A DNA stretch of 64,000 nt from Rhizobium sp. RCAM05350 (GCA_024426085.1 CP087974.1:1984001-2048000), one strand, 5' to 3'; positions 53,226 to 63,181 are shown, counted from the first letter of the stretch. Translations and numbers: made by a program. Notes: generated by a model from the sequence alone, not told the origin.

Positions 53226-54011
53226 ATGACAAAGGCACCAGATCCCATGACAACCAAAGACGACCGCCAGGAATTTGAAGCCCACAAGGAAGAGATGTGC
53301 CTGGCGCTTGGTAAGGATACGCAGGTCTTCAAGCAGTCGATCGACACGATGCTGGCGCTCGACACCTACGATTATTCCTACCTCTGGAGCTGGATGGGCG
53401 TGCCCATCATCCAGCTGCCGGCCGATATCATGGCGACGCAGGAGATCATCTGGAACACCAGGCCCGACATCATCATCGAGACCGGCGTCGCGCGCGGTGG
53501 TTCGATGATCTTCATGGCCTCGCTGCTGGCAATGACCGGCAATGACAAGGGCAAGGTGATTGGCGTCGATATCGACATCCGCGCCCATAACCGCGAAGCG
53601 ATCGAGACACATCCGATGGCCGGCCGCATCGCGCTCATCGAAGGCGGCTCCATCGACGACAGCACGTTGCAGGCGGTGCGCGATCTGATCCCGGAAGGGG
53701 CAAGGGTCATGGTCGTTCTTGATAGTGACCACTCCTACGGCCATGTGCTGGCCGAATGCCGTGCTTATGGTTCTCTCGTGACGCCCGGCTGCTACCTCGT
53801 CGTTGCCGATACGGCCGTTGGGCATGTGGGGGAGGATCAGTCGCCGAAAAAACGCTCGAAGTCCTGGTTCAGAGGCAACGATCCTTTGACGGCGGTCAAC
53901 GACTATCTCAAGGAGACCAATCGTTTCCAGGTAGACCCGGTGATCAACGGCAAGCTCGTGCTTGCATCCTCGCCGGGCGGCTATTGCGTCCGCCTTCCCG
54001 ACCCGGCCTGA
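53226..54011 (+). CDS. CmcI-like (cephalosporin hydroxylase family) SAM-dependent methyltransferase
   Basis: This intact 261-residue protein has the family pattern WSWMGVPIIQLPADIMATQEII, RPDIIIETGVARGGSMIFMASLL (SAM site), VIGVDIDIRAHN, and LDSDHSYGHVLAECRAYG. Related enzymes are sugar O-methyltransferases such as rhamnosyl O-methyltransferase. The start at 53226 or 53247 is undecided; neither has a strong ribosome site. The likely role is O-methylation of an O-antigen sugar, common in rhizobial lipopolysaccharides. Confidence 0.82.
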   Translation: MTKAPDPMTTKDDRQEFEAHKEEMCLALGKDTQVFKQSIDTMLALDTYDYSYLWSWMGVPIIQLPADIMATQEIIWNTRPDIIIETGVARGGSMIFMASLLAMTGNDKGKVIGVDIDIRAHNREAIETHPMAGRIALIEGGSIDDSTLQAVRDLIPEGARVMVVLDSDHSYGHVLAECRAYGSLVTPGCYLVVADTAVGHVGEDQSPKKRSKSWFRGNDPLTAVNDYLKETNRFQVDPVINGKLVLASSPGGYCVRLPDPA

Positions 54012-54031
54012 TACGCAGTCCATTTCCGTTG

Positions 54032-54067
54032 AAGACCCGCATCTTGCCGAGGCAATATGCGGGTCTT
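54032..54067. terminator. Long hairpin terminator between convergent polysaccharide genes
   Basis: An 11-bp perfect outer stem (AAGACCCGCAT / ATGCGGGTCTT) encloses an inner TTGCC/GGCAA pair, and ATTTTT follows shortly on the plus strand. It lies 20 bp past the CmcI-like stop. Confidence 0.85.
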
Positions 54068-54116
54068 TGCATTTTTGTGTCCTGAATTTGCAAACGAGGA
54101 ATCTGCAAAGCCGCAG

Positions 54117-54805
54117 TCAGACCGCCAGTGTGATCTTGTCGATCCGACCGCCGATCTGCGCGCCGATATAGAGGTTTTCGTAGCACTTGGCCGGGAATCC
54201 GGCTTTCTTCATATGGAAAGCGGTCTCGTCGATATCGTAATCGACCCTGCGGACGCGATACGCCCTTTCTCGTACGTCGCAAACGCAGCGCGGATCGCCA
54301 TCACGCGGCTGTCCGACGGCGCCGGGATTGCAGAAGGTCCTGCCTTTCACATCGAGCAGGACTTGCACATGCGTATGCCCGGCAAAGAATGTCTCAGCCC
54401 CCTCGGGAATATCCGTCTCTGCAATCGCATAGAGATACTGATCGACCGGATCCTGCCAGCCGCCGTGGATGAAATAAGTCGAACCGTCGATAATATAGGA
54501 ACGGGACCAGGGCGAGCCAGGCGACCTGTTGCGGTGAGATGATGCCGCGCTGGTACTCAGTAATATCGGACACCAGCTTCGAGCGCGGGCAGCCCTCACC
54601 GCTGACGATGTAGTGATCGTGGTTGCCAAGGATATTGAAGACACCCCGATCGCGCAGCAGATCGACGCATTCCCCCGGCTGCGCGTAGTAGCCGACGACA
54701 TCGCCTGAGCGAAATGATGGTCTCGCAGCCGAGCGCATCGATCTTCTCCAGCACCGCCTTTAGTGCCGGCAGGTTACCGTGAACGTCCGAAATGATCCCG
54801 ATCAT
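54117..54805 (-). CDS. Calcineurin-like metallophosphoesterase (YfcE/MJ0936 type), two frameshifts
   Basis: This protein of about 228 residues has the dimetal site motifs IGIISDVHGNLPAL, GDVVGYYAQP (GD-GD), ILGNHDHYI, FIHGG and FFAGHTHVQVL, then FCNPGAVGQPRDGDPR, which is the usual C-terminus. Extra bases near 54705 and 54515 break it. Its ATG overlaps the ATP-grasp gene stop. It cleaves a phosphodiester or phosphomonoester of unknown identity, maybe a cluster intermediate. Confidence 0.82.
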
Positions 54806-55798
54806 GTCACCACGTAGTCTTCTGTAATAGCGCCAGCCGCGACCGGGCCGGATCTCGGGTGGCAGCGGTTTCTTGCGCCACAGATAGTACTCGACCGACA
54901 TGGCGGCCTCATTATAGCCGAAGGCGGCACGCAGCGACGTGCTGCTGGAAAAGCGCGGGTTGATCTCCAGCAGATAGGGCGTCTCCCCATCCATGCGAAA
55001 CTGGTAGTTCGTCGGCCCCTCGGGCTTGAAGATCGTCGCCAGCCGAGTCACCGCCTCAACCAGAAGAGGGTGTTCGACAACCTCGGCATACTGCGTGTTG
55101 CCGGCCACCGAGAGCTTTCGCCGAAAGATGATCGGCGCCAGCGCCGTGCCATCGCCAAAGCCGAAAGCGCCGACGGTAAATTCCTGCTCGTCGCTGCCGA
55201 TGAATTTCTGAATCAGGAACGCGTCCGTGCTCTTGCGGCTCCAATAGTTGAAATCGTCCTCGTCGCGCAATACGGCGATGCCGCGCGAACCGTTGCCCTG
55301 ACGAGGCTTCAGCAGCAGCGGCAACCCCAAATCCCGGGCACACTGCGCCCAGCCGGCTCCGAGCCGTGCCGGAATGGTCGGCAGTCCAAGCCGCTCCAGC
55401 TCGAGGCCGAAATCCCATTTATCCTGCGCCAGCTCAATGACCGCGGGATCGTTGAGCACGATGCGCGCATCGAGATCGGCGAAAACCGCCCGGTTGCGGC
55501 TGAAGAACAAGACGTCGAGTTCAAGCCCCGGCAGGACGAGATCGACGTTCTCATCGATCAGCAGGTTTTTCCAGAAATCGAGATATGCCTCCGAACTCTC
55601 ATCAAATGCCGGTTTAGCAAAGAACGCATCACACCAGTAAGGCCCGATGCCGCGCGGATCGCGATCCACGCCGATGACCCGTACCGAAAGACCGGACATG
55701 CGCAACGAACGGATGATGCCTTGCCCGATCAACGCTCCGACCGCCGTGACGACGACGGTTACCAGGCCGACCGGCTTTTCTGCTTCGCTGTTCCGCAT
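54802..55798 (-). CDS. ATP-grasp ligase (CarB/PylC-like), one frameshift
   Basis: This protein of about 331 residues has an N-terminal Rossmann-like segment (VTVVVTAVGALIGQGIIRSLRMSG, VIGVDRDPRGIG) and an ATP-grasp domain (IELAQDKWDFGLELERLGLPTIPA, LLLKPRQGNGSRGIAVL, YLLEINPRFSSSTSLRAAFG). An extra base near 54838 alters only the last residues (EDYVVT). Such enzymes join a carboxylate to an amine using ATP. Sandwiched with WbqC, a methyltransferase and a phosphoesterase, it may attach an amino acid to an amino sugar. The exact substrates are unknown. Confidence 0.8.
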
Positions 55799-55820
55799 AG
55801 GCCCGCTCAATTCAACAACA

Positions 55821-56546
55821 TTATTGCAGCCGGGCTTCCATCAGAAGTGCTACGCACAGATCAGGAAAATCGACCCCGACGCGCAGCATCGCATCGAGAT
55901 TTTCCTGAAAATCGGGAAGCGTCTTCAGGACACCAAGCGGCAGGGGCTTGAGATAGATGCCTTCTTCCAGGCTCACCGAATAGCCGTGGCTCTGCATTTC
56001 ATGCTTGAGCGTATCCCGGCAATATTGCCGCTTGTGGCCAAACGCGTGATCGTTGGCGTTCAGGCTGTAGATGTCGTCGATCTTGCCCAATTCGACGCCC
56101 AGCCGCCGGTTCATCGACTTGGCGTTCGGAACGGCCACGAAGATGCGCCCGCCCGGCTTCAGAAATTTCTTGAAGCGCTCCAAAAGCATGCCCGGATCAT
56201 CCACGTGCTCGAGAATGAACCCCATGACGATGACGTCGAACCGCTCTTCGGTTTCAAATTCCTCGAAATAGGAGAAGACGACTTCGCCTGTGAAGTCCGG
56301 GCTCTTCGCCTTGAACTGGTCGATGACGAACTGCGACCCTTCGATGATGACGTGGCGCTCGCAGGCCGCATTAAAAAGGCCGGGCGTAAAACCATGGCCG
56401 ATCCCCAGCTCCAGGATAGAGCCAACGGAGCCGAACCGCCGGATGATGCGCTCCGGGTACCAGTTGAGGATGAGATCGTTTTCGATAGCCGTTGCAGCAT
56501 CCGGACGATACTCGGTTGCGACTGCATCGAGATTTTCTGTCTTCAT
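55821..56546 (-). CDS. Class I SAM-dependent methyltransferase
   Basis: This intact 241-residue protein has LILNWYPERIIRRF then SILELGIGHGFTPGLF (SAM motif I), VVFSYFEEFETEERFDVIVMGFILEHVDDPG (motif II region) and LKPGGRIFVAVPNA. A UbiE/Coq5-type fold with no membrane segment. It overlaps the WbqC gene by 4 bp. Probably modifies a sugar of the surface glycan. Confidence 0.82.
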   Translation of the reverse strand: MKTENLDAVATEYRPDAATAIENDLILNWYPERIIRRFGSVGSILELGIGHGFTPGLFNAACERHVIIEGSQFVIDQFKAKSPDFTGEVVFSYFEEFETEERFDVIVMGFILEHVDDPGMLLERFKKFLKPGGRIFVAVPNAKSMNRRLGVELGKIDDIYSLNANDHAFGHKRQYCRDTLKHEMQSHGYSVSLEEGIYLKPLPLGVLKTLPDFQENLDAMLRVGVDFPDLCVALLMEARLQ

Positions 56547-57260
56547 TGCGTGAATTCCTTCCAACCAACTGTTCCTGAATGAATCATGGCGGCGCCCTGC
56601 GCGCCACAATTGGTGACGAGATCCAAAGCGGTCACATAAGGCGTAAAATCGCCATGCAATTGCGGATAGGGCGTGCGCCGATAGTGCATGTATTCGACCG
56701 AGATGCCTTTCGTCTCGAAAAGCTCGTGGTTGAGATAGCCCCCCGCGCCATGTCCGGTGATGTAGACGTTTCCCTGAAGGTAATCGACGATATCGCAGAC
56801 CCGTTCGCTGCTTGCGCCTGGAACTGGTAGCATGTCCGAAGAGAGAAACCGGGGCCTGTCCAATCCGAAATAGAGAGAAAGCTCCAGCATCGACCGGCGC
56901 GAGACATCCGCAACCGTTGCAGCTTCCTCGGCAAAAACGCGATCCACCATGTCCAGCATCTCGTCGCTGAAACGGTGCCTTGCGATAGGCCTGACGGAGC
57001 ATTTCGCGATGCTTGCCGCGCCAATCGGTCCGGTCGTCCAACAAGACCTCGTCGATGCGCTGCCCAAGATGATAATCGCGCAGCGGCAGCGTCATCCAGC
57101 CGATACCGTTGACGCCCTTGACCTGAACGCGATTGCTGAAGCTGCCCTTGGAATACTGCACATCGTCATAATGGACGAAGACGTCCGCCAGGCGAATCTG
57201 CTCGAGCAGGCCGACCCAGGGGAAGTACATCGATTGTGAGATAACGATATTCCGGCTCAT
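56543..57260 (-). CDS. WbqC-family protein, one frameshift
   Basis: This protein of about 238 residues has the WbqC start VISQSMYFPWVGLLEQIRLADVFVHYDDVQYSKGSFSNRVQVKG, typical of the family, and ends with ITGHGAGGYLNHELFETKGISVEYMHYR and SALDLVTNCG-like motifs. An extra base near 56975 divides it. WbqC proteins occur in O-antigen clusters with sugar aminotransferases and may transfer acyl or amino-acid groups; biochemistry is sparse. Confidence 0.82.
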
Positions 57261-57432
57261 GATCCGTTCAGACAGTGCGCGCTTGTTACCGGATGCGCAC
57301 CACCAGTGGCGGCTGCAGCCGGAGCAATCCGATAGACAACAGAACTAGCGCCAAAGGCTTTCATGAGGGCTGCCTACGGCGTTGCCTATCAGGCCGGGGT
57401 CAGAAGCGCACGCCGCAGGACGATCGCGCGCC

Positions 57433-58649
57433 TCATGCCGCCTTGAAATTCTCATGCAGTTTGAAGGCAAGCTCGGATGGCCGTGCGATCATCTGCTCGA
57501 CGAAATGATACAGTTCCGCCGGTGTCTGGACCCCGCCGATCTCCTCGTCGATGAGCAGGCAATCATTGGCGATGCCGGTGAAAAAATTGGCACCGCTCCG
57601 TTGTATGTAGTCCACCGGCTTGAAATCCGGGAGAAACTTGCCGCCCTTCCAGCGACTGAAAACGGCGCGATAGCCTTCCGCAACGGTTTCGTAAGCCGCA
57701 TGATCGTCCATCATGCCGCAACTGATGCCGCAAGCCTTGGCGAAGTTGGCCTCCCATCCTGCGACCGGTTGATAGCCGTAGGTCGACAGGAACCAATGCT
57801 GGGTCTGTGCGATACAGGCCGCGAGGCCGAGAATCGATGGAAAAGGAAACGCCTTCATATGCGGATCGTCATCGATGTTGCGGCCCGTCTCGCTCATGAA
57901 CAGCGCATTCCGTTCCTTCGCGTTGTCGATCTGGGTGATCTTGGCCGAATTGCTTTCCGCACAGGAGCCGAGAACGGAGAACGGTCGTTCCGAATAGAAA
58001 ATGTGCTCCGCCGTCACGAGAACCTTGCAGACATTTTCAAAATCGACGGTGGGATACTCGCAGTATTTCCCTGCCAAACCGGACTTTGATTTTGTCCATG
58101 ACCCGCTTGGCGACCGCACCATGGTAAAAGCCGAAAGCCATGTTCGGGGTTGCTTTTTCGCCTTTCCAGGAGAAAAACTCGCGGTACAGGGCGGCGCGGA
58201 ATCCTGTGGACTTCAGTTTTCAACGGAACCGCGACATTGCAACGCCGCGCCTGATTGCCCGGCCAATTGTACGTCAACCGGCTCCAGACGAAGACATCAA
58301 CTGTCGAATGCTCCTGCTGCGAGCGCTTGATCAGGTCGGCGACATCGACGTCCACATAGTCGTCGTCGCCGATCATGCAGATGAACTCGCCGGTAGCGGC
58401 CTCGACGCAACGATCCCAGTTTTCGACCATGGATAGGACCCGGTCCACCGAGGGCAGGTATTTCACCCGGGGATCGGCAAGAAGGTCCTGCATGAAGTCG
58501 TTCATGATCGCTGCGTCATCGGAATTATCGGCGAAAACGTACTCGACATCCGTGCGCAGGTTCATCAGCTGGCTTCTGATCGTTTCCTGAAAATACCGCT
58601 GGCGGTTACGCGAGGGCACACAAATCGTCAGTTTCGGCTGCGCGAACAT
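57433..58649 (-). CDS. Glycosyltransferase family 2, two frameshifts
   Basis: This protein of about 404 residues has KLTICVPSRNRQRYFQETIRSQL, YVFADNSDDAAI and EFICMIGDDDYVDVDVADL (the DDD metal site), i.e. an inverting GT-A fold. Extra bases near 58192 and 58085 break it; the joining part is ALYREFFSWKGEKATPNMAFG. A GGAG precedes the ATG. Acceptor and sugar are unknown; cluster membership suggests O-antigen assembly. Confidence 0.82.
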
Positions 58650-58824
58650 GAAATTTCTCCGTTTGCGGCACCCTAGCGGCGAAGGCTTTTGCAGAAACTT
58701 GCCCGCGACCCTTTGGCTCCATCTCGGGTTTTCGGCTTTTCACGAGGCGGACGGCTTGATAAGCAGCGTCGCGTGCGGCCTTGCGATGCAAGCAGAGCGG
58801 CGATGAAGACATCCGGAGACACGC

Positions 58825-59128
58825 ATGCACAAAAGTCCGGTGGATTGCACCTCGATGACAGAGATCCGCGTCGAGATCGACCGGATCGACCGGGCCCTGA
58901 TCGCTCTTTTCCAGGAGCGCTGGGGCTATATCGGCCGTGCAGCGGAAATCAAGAAGCCGGCCGGGCTCAAGGCCGACATTCCGGCGCGTCGATGAAGTCC
59001 GGCTGAATGCCCGCCGTAGCGCCGAGATGGCTGGGCTCGATCCGGATTTCTACGAGGACATCTGGGCACGCCTGATCCAGCATTCGATCGAGCATGAACT
59101 GAACATCCTCGGTGAAAGCGGGAAATAG
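58825..59128 (+). CDS. aroQ: Chorismate mutase, AroQ class (monofunctional), one frameshift
   Basis: This all-helical enzyme of about 100 residues converts chorismate to prephenate for Phe and Tyr. Visible are TEIRVEIDRIDRALIALFQERWGYIGRAAEIK, a basic loop, and DPDFYEDIWARLIQHSIEHE, fitting AroQ helices 1-3. An extra base near 58993 falls just before VDEVRLNARR. CCGGAG is 7 bases ahead of the ATG at 58825. It lies alone among glycan genes on the other strand. PchB-type (salicylate) function is less likely without PchA nearby. Confidence 0.82.
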
Positions 59129-59228
59129 TGAGAAACCGGCATTCAGCCGATCTTGGCGTTGGCCGGGTCGGCTTTCTTGGCAGGAGCCTCGCCCCCCACC
59201 TCCGGCAGAGCGGCGATAACGCCGTCCG

Positions 59229-60458
59229 CTATGGATGCACCGTCAGCGTCGGCACCGCGGTCACGAACCTGCCACCCCAATCGCTGATATACGAAAGCTG
59301 CTGTCTGATTTCGGCCTGAAGATTCCATGGCAGTATCACCACTCTTTCCGGTTTTTCGGCTTTGAGAAATTCTTCCGTGACAACCGGGATGCGGCTCCCG
59401 GGAAGCAGGAGACCCTGCTTGGCCGGGTTTTTGTCGACGACGAACGGCAAGAGATCGGGTTTGACGCCGGAGAAGTTGATCAGCGTGTTGCCCTTGGCCG
59501 CAGCGCCATACGCCGCGACTTTCAGGCCCCGCCGCCGGCTTTCGATCAGGAATGCCAGGAAGCCATCGCGCACGGTTTGCGCCGCCTCCTGAAAGTCTGT
59601 GTAGAAGGCATCGTCCAGAACGCCGGCGCCGTGCTCCTCAGCAAGCGTGGCAGCGACAGCTGCGGTCACAGCATGTGTTCCGGTATCGCTGCGCTGCGCG
59701 AACACACGCAGGCTGCCGCCATGCCAGGGCGTTGTCTCGACGTCAAAGACGGACAGGCCGTTGGCTTCAAAGACGCGGTTGACGGATGTCAGCGACAGAT
59801 AGGAATAGTGTTCGTGATAGGCGGTATCGAACTGCGCCTCACGCACCATGTTGAGCAGGTGCGGAAACTCGAAGGTCGCGACGCCGTTTGCCTTCAGCAG
59901 CCGGGCAAAACCGGCGACAAAATCGTTGATGTCGGGGACGTGCGCCAACACGTTGTTGGCGGCCGTCAGGTCAGCAGAACGCCCCTCCGCTGCAAGCTTT
60001 TCGCCAAGCTCGGCGCCGAAGAATGCCTCGACAATCTCGATGCCCTTCGCCCGCGCTGCCGCGGCGGTGCTGGCCGTCGGCTCGATGCCGAGGCAGCCGA
60101 TGCCACGTTCCCTGGCATATTGTAGCAGATAGCCGTCATTGGCGGCGATCTCGACAATATGGGAGGCTTCTGTCAGGCCGAAACGGGCCTGCATGTCGGC
60201 GACATAGCGCTTGGCATGTTCGAGCCAGGACGTCGAAAACGAGCTGAAATAGGCATAGCTCGAGGAAAAGAACGTCTCGCGATCGGCAAAATCCTCGGTC
60301 TGTACCAAACGGCATTCGGTGCAGGTGCGGATGACCAGCGGATACCAGAGTTCCGGCATATGCCGGTCGTTGGCATTGACATAGGAATTCGACGGCGGCG
60401 CCGTCCCCAGATCGAGAAACGGCACCATATGCGCCGATCCGCAGTGACGGCACTTCAT
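59229..60458 (-). CDS. Sugar C-methyltransferase with N-terminal zinc domain (NovU/TylC3/EvaC type)
   Basis: This intact 409-residue protein has an N-terminal zinc knuckle (CRHCG ... CTECR), a SAM-binding core (SHIVEIAANDGYLLQYARERG, LTAANNVLAHVPDINDFV) and a C-terminal domain with FEFPHLLNMVREAQFDTAYHEHYSYLSLTSVNRVF, VAAYGAAAKGNTLINFSG and KQGLLLPGSRIPV. This three-part order belongs to NDP-4-keto-sugar 3-C-methyltransferases. It overlaps the rfbC-like gene by 4 bp, and the 4,6-dehydratase and cytidylyltransferase genes follow upstream, so a CDP-linked 3-C-methyl-6-deoxy sugar is predicted. Confidence 0.85.
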   Translation of the reverse strand: MKCRHCGSAHMVPFLDLGTAPPSNSYVNANDRHMPELWYPLVIRTCTECRLVQTEDFADRETFFSSSYAYFSSFSTSWLEHAKRYVADMQARFGLTEASHIVEIAANDGYLLQYARERGIGCLGIEPTASTAAAARAKGIEIVEAFFGAELGEKLAAEGRSADLTAANNVLAHVPDINDFVAGFARLLKANGVATFEFPHLLNMVREAQFDTAYHEHYSYLSLTSVNRVFEANGLSVFDVETTPWHGGSLRVFAQRSDTGTHAVTAAVAATLAEEHGAGVLDDAFYTDFQEAAQTVRDGFLAFLIESRRRGLKVAAYGAAAKGNTLINFSGVKPDLLPFVVDKNPAKQGLLLPGSRIPVVTEEFLKAEKPERVVILPWNLQAEIRQQLSYISDWGGRFVTAVPTLTVHP

Positions 60459-61018
60459 GCGGCTACTCCACGATAGTCCGGCGACAGCAAGGGATGCGCC
60501 GCATCGCGCGGCGAGAGATTGGCGACCGGCAACGGCCAGTCGATGCGGAGCGCCGGGTCTTGCGGATTGAGACCACCCTCGGAGGCCGCGGCATAAGATT
60601 CCGAGTGGGCGTAGATCATCCGGACATTGTCGGTCAGCGCCTGGAAGCCGTGGGCGAATCCCTTCGGGATCAGCAGCGAGCAGTCATTGTCTTCCGACAG
60701 TTCAACGGAAAAATGTTGGAGAAATGTCGGCGAATGCGCGCGGATATCGACAGCGACGTCGAGGACCCGGCCGCGGGTGCAGGTCACCAGCTTGATCTCC
60801 GCATGCGGCGGGCGCTGGAAGTGCATGCCCCGCACTGTACCCTTGTGGAGCGTACCGGTCTCGTTCAGCTGTGCGATGCGCCCCTGCCAGCCGAAGGCCG
60901 CAAGATCTTCTTCGCAGAACAGCCGCGACAGAAAGCCCCGATCGTCCAACATGGTTTTGCGGCGGATGACGGAAAGCCCCTGAAGCGGCGTTTCGTGCGC
61001 CGTGAACCGCGCGCTCAT
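60455..61018 (-). CDS. rfbC: RmlC-like (dTDP-4-dehydrorhamnose 3,5-epimerase family) sugar epimerase
   Basis: This intact 187-residue cupin has LDDRGFLSRLFCEEDLAAF, the catalytic His in TVRGMHFQ, KLVTCTRGRVLDVAVDIR, LIPKGFAHGFQAL, a tyrosine in SESYAAASEGG, and a C-terminal NPQDPALRIDWP. Residues for proton abstraction appear kept. Next to a CDP-glucose 4,6-dehydratase and a C-methyltransferase, it likely epimerises C3 and/or C5 of the CDP-4-keto-6-deoxy intermediate rather than making dTDP-rhamnose. Confidence 0.83.
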   Translation of the reverse strand: MSARFTAHETPLQGLSVIRRKTMLDDRGFLSRLFCEEDLAAFGWQGRIAQLNETGTLHKGTVRGMHFQRPPHAEIKLVTCTRGRVLDVAVDIRAHSPTFLQHFSVELSEDNDCSLLIPKGFAHGFQALTDNVRMIYAHSESYAAASEGGLNPQDPALRIDWPLPVANLSPRDAAHPLLSPDYRGVAA

Positions 61019-62103
61019 CCGGCCGCTCGCAAAGATTCGTCCTTGGTGGCAAGTCCGGCAAAATCGCGGATATCGCCAAGGCAGAGGTCAAGTGCGGCTT
61101 GCCCCTGCCCTTGCGCCCTATACCATTCCATCGTCCGCTTGACGGTTTCCGCCAGGCGCCAACGCGGCTGGTAGCCGAGATCGGCGCGCGCCCTGGCGCT
61201 GTCGAGCACCAGATAGCCCGCTTCGTGCGGCCCGTCCGTACCATCGCCCAGCGCCATCGCGCCGCCGCCAAAGTGCCGTTCAGCCATTTTCAGGACGGCG
61301 CCAACGGAGGAGGCGGCTTCGCCGTGATCCGGGCCGAAATTATAGCTCTCGATGCCATCCGGCATCTGCCACAGACGCTCGGCCAGCCCCATGTAACCGC
61401 CAAGTGGCTCGAGCACATGTTGCCAGGGGCGCACGGCGCGCGGGCGCCTGACCTGCAATGTCTCGCCGCCCTGCCAGGCCCGCACGGCATCCGGGATCAG
61501 CCGGTCTTCCGCCCAGTCGCCGCCGCCGATGACATTGCCGGCGCGCGCCGTGGCGAGACCGATCTTGCGGGCCGCGAAGAACGAGGCGCGATAGCTTGCC
61601 GCAACGATCTCTGCTGCCGCCTTGCTGGCGCTATAGGGATCGTGGCCGCCGAGCGGATCGCTCTCCATGAAGGCAAGGCCCGTCTCGGCATTGTGGTAGA
61701 CCTTGTCGGTCGTCACCACGACGATCGAGCGCACATCCTCCGACACCCGCAGGGCGTCGAGCAGGTTGGCAGTGCCGATGACGTTGACATCGTAAGTCTC
61801 CGCCGGATTGCGATAGCCGGCGCGCACGAGAGCCTGCGCCGCCAGATGGAAAACGATCTGCGGCTTGGTTTTCAGCACATGATGGGTCACTGCGTCACGG
61901 TCGCGGATATCGATGATCCCCGGCCCCTCCATGCTGCCGCCGAGAAGCAGATGCAGCGAGGGTTCCGTCGGTGGCGCCAGCGACAGGCCCGAAACATCGG
62001 CTCCGAGTTCGCGCAACCACAGGGCCAGCCAGCTGCCCTTGAAGCCGGTATGGCCTGTCACCAGGACTCGTTTTCCGCGCCAGAATTCGTTTATCATTGT
62101 CAT
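61015..62103 (-). CDS. rfbG: CDP-glucose 4,6-dehydratase
   Basis: This intact 362-residue short-chain-type NAD-dependent dehydratase has VLVTGHTGFKGSWLALWL, VFHLAAQALVRAGYRNPAETYDVNVIGTANLL, the Thr and YxxxK catalytic elements in VTTDKVYHN and DPYSASKAAAE, ARAGNVIGGGDW, and RPWQHVLEPLGGY, typical of RfbG. The ATG at 62103 overlaps the rfbF stop and has GGAAG upstream. It gives CDP-4-keto-6-deoxy-D-glucose, the branch point for tyvelose-, abequose- and C-methyl-type sugars. Confidence 0.92.
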   Translation of the reverse strand: MTMINEFWRGKRVLVTGHTGFKGSWLALWLRELGADVSGLSLAPPTEPSLHLLLGGSMEGPGIIDIRDRDAVTHHVLKTKPQIVFHLAAQALVRAGYRNPAETYDVNVIGTANLLDALRVSEDVRSIVVVTTDKVYHNAETGLAFMESDPLGGHDPYSASKAAAEIVAASYRASFFAARKIGLATARAGNVIGGGDWAEDRLIPDAVRAWQGGETLQVRRPRAVRPWQHVLEPLGGYMGLAERLWQMPDGIESYNFGPDHGEAASSVGAVLKMAERHFGGGAMALGDGTDGPHEAGYLVLDSARARADLGYQPRWRLAETVKRTMEWYRAQGQGQAALDLCLGDIRDFAGLATKDESLRAAG

Positions 62104-62872
62104 CACCAGCTCTTCCAGGGTGGGGCGCCGCTCTGCCACAGGCTTTCCAGCTGATTCTTGTCGCGCAGCGTATCCATCGGCTGCCAGAAGCCGTCATGGA
62201 AATACGCCTGCAACTCGCCTTCGCTGGCCAGTCCCATCAGAGGCTCCCCTTCCCAACTTGAATGATCCGCCTCGATCCGGTCGATGACGCGGGGTGAAAG
62301 CACGAAAAAGCCGCCGTTGATAAAGCCGCCTTCGCCCTCCGGTTTCTCGATGAAGCCCTGAACCTCGGTGCCTTCCAGTTGCAGCGCCATAGCGCGCCGG
62401 CGGCCTGCACGGCGGTGACCGTCGCTTGCTTGCCGTGGCTCTTGTGGAAGGTGATGGTCTTGCCGATATCGACATTGCTGACGCCGTCGCCATAGGTGAA
62501 GCAGAAGGCTTCCTCATCCTTGAGATAGGAAGCGACGCGCTTCAGGCGGCCGCCGGTCATCGAGTTTTCACCCGTGTCGATCAGCGTCACCCGCCAGTTT
62601 TCGGCACTCTGTCGATGGAATTCGATCGAGTTCTGCGACAGGTCGAAGGTAATGTCCGACATGTGCAGGCCGTAATTGGCGAAATATTCCTTGATCACAT
62701 AACCTTTGAAGCCGCAGCAGATGATGAAGTCACGCACGCCATGGGCGTAGTAGAGCTTCATGATGTGCCAGAGGATCGGTCGGCCACCGATCTCGATCAT
62801 CGGCTTCGGCTTCAGATGCGTTTCTTCGGCAATGCGCGACCCGAGGCCGCCGGCGAGAATGACAGCTTTCAT
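62103..62872 (-). CDS. rfbF: Glucose-1-phosphate cytidylyltransferase, about two frameshifts
   Basis: This nucleotidyltransferase of about 255 residues makes CDP-glucose. It has [72 protein letters not shown] and [14 protein letters not shown], all characteristic of RfbF. Indels around 62395-62410 disturb VQPPARYGALQLEG. First gene of a four-gene minus operon rfbF-rfbG-rfbC-C-methyltransferase. Confidence 0.92.
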
Positions 62873-63181
62873 CCGCCCCTCCGGTTAGACGCAAAGACGA
62901 TCACCGGCGGTACCGGCGATGGCTTGGCGAGAGGAAGCAGAATTGCGGCTGGCCAGCGATTGAGCGCGACTGGAGCCGCGCGCCGCCCCGGACTGCAGAG
63001 CCTCAGGCCTTGCGGTCATACGGTTTTTAAGGCGCGAAAACTCCATCATGCTCCGGGTCCAGTCAGTCTATTCTGACCGCTACCCTAAAGCGTGAAACTG
63101 TCGTCAAACTGGAGAGGTCGCAGGGGCAAACCCGGCCGCCTGCCCGGCGTCGGGCCGAACAGGCGCAAAAAAACAGGAATA
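62873..63181. other. 309-bp gap between galE and rfbF
   Basis: No gene or clear hairpin was seen. It presumably holds the rfbF promoter; the stretch is GC-rich with short A-runs only near 63165-63175. Confidence 0.5.

Noticed and set aside
61099..62154. 351-codon open frame on the plus strand
   Set aside because: Antisense to an intact rfbG; translation has no family features.
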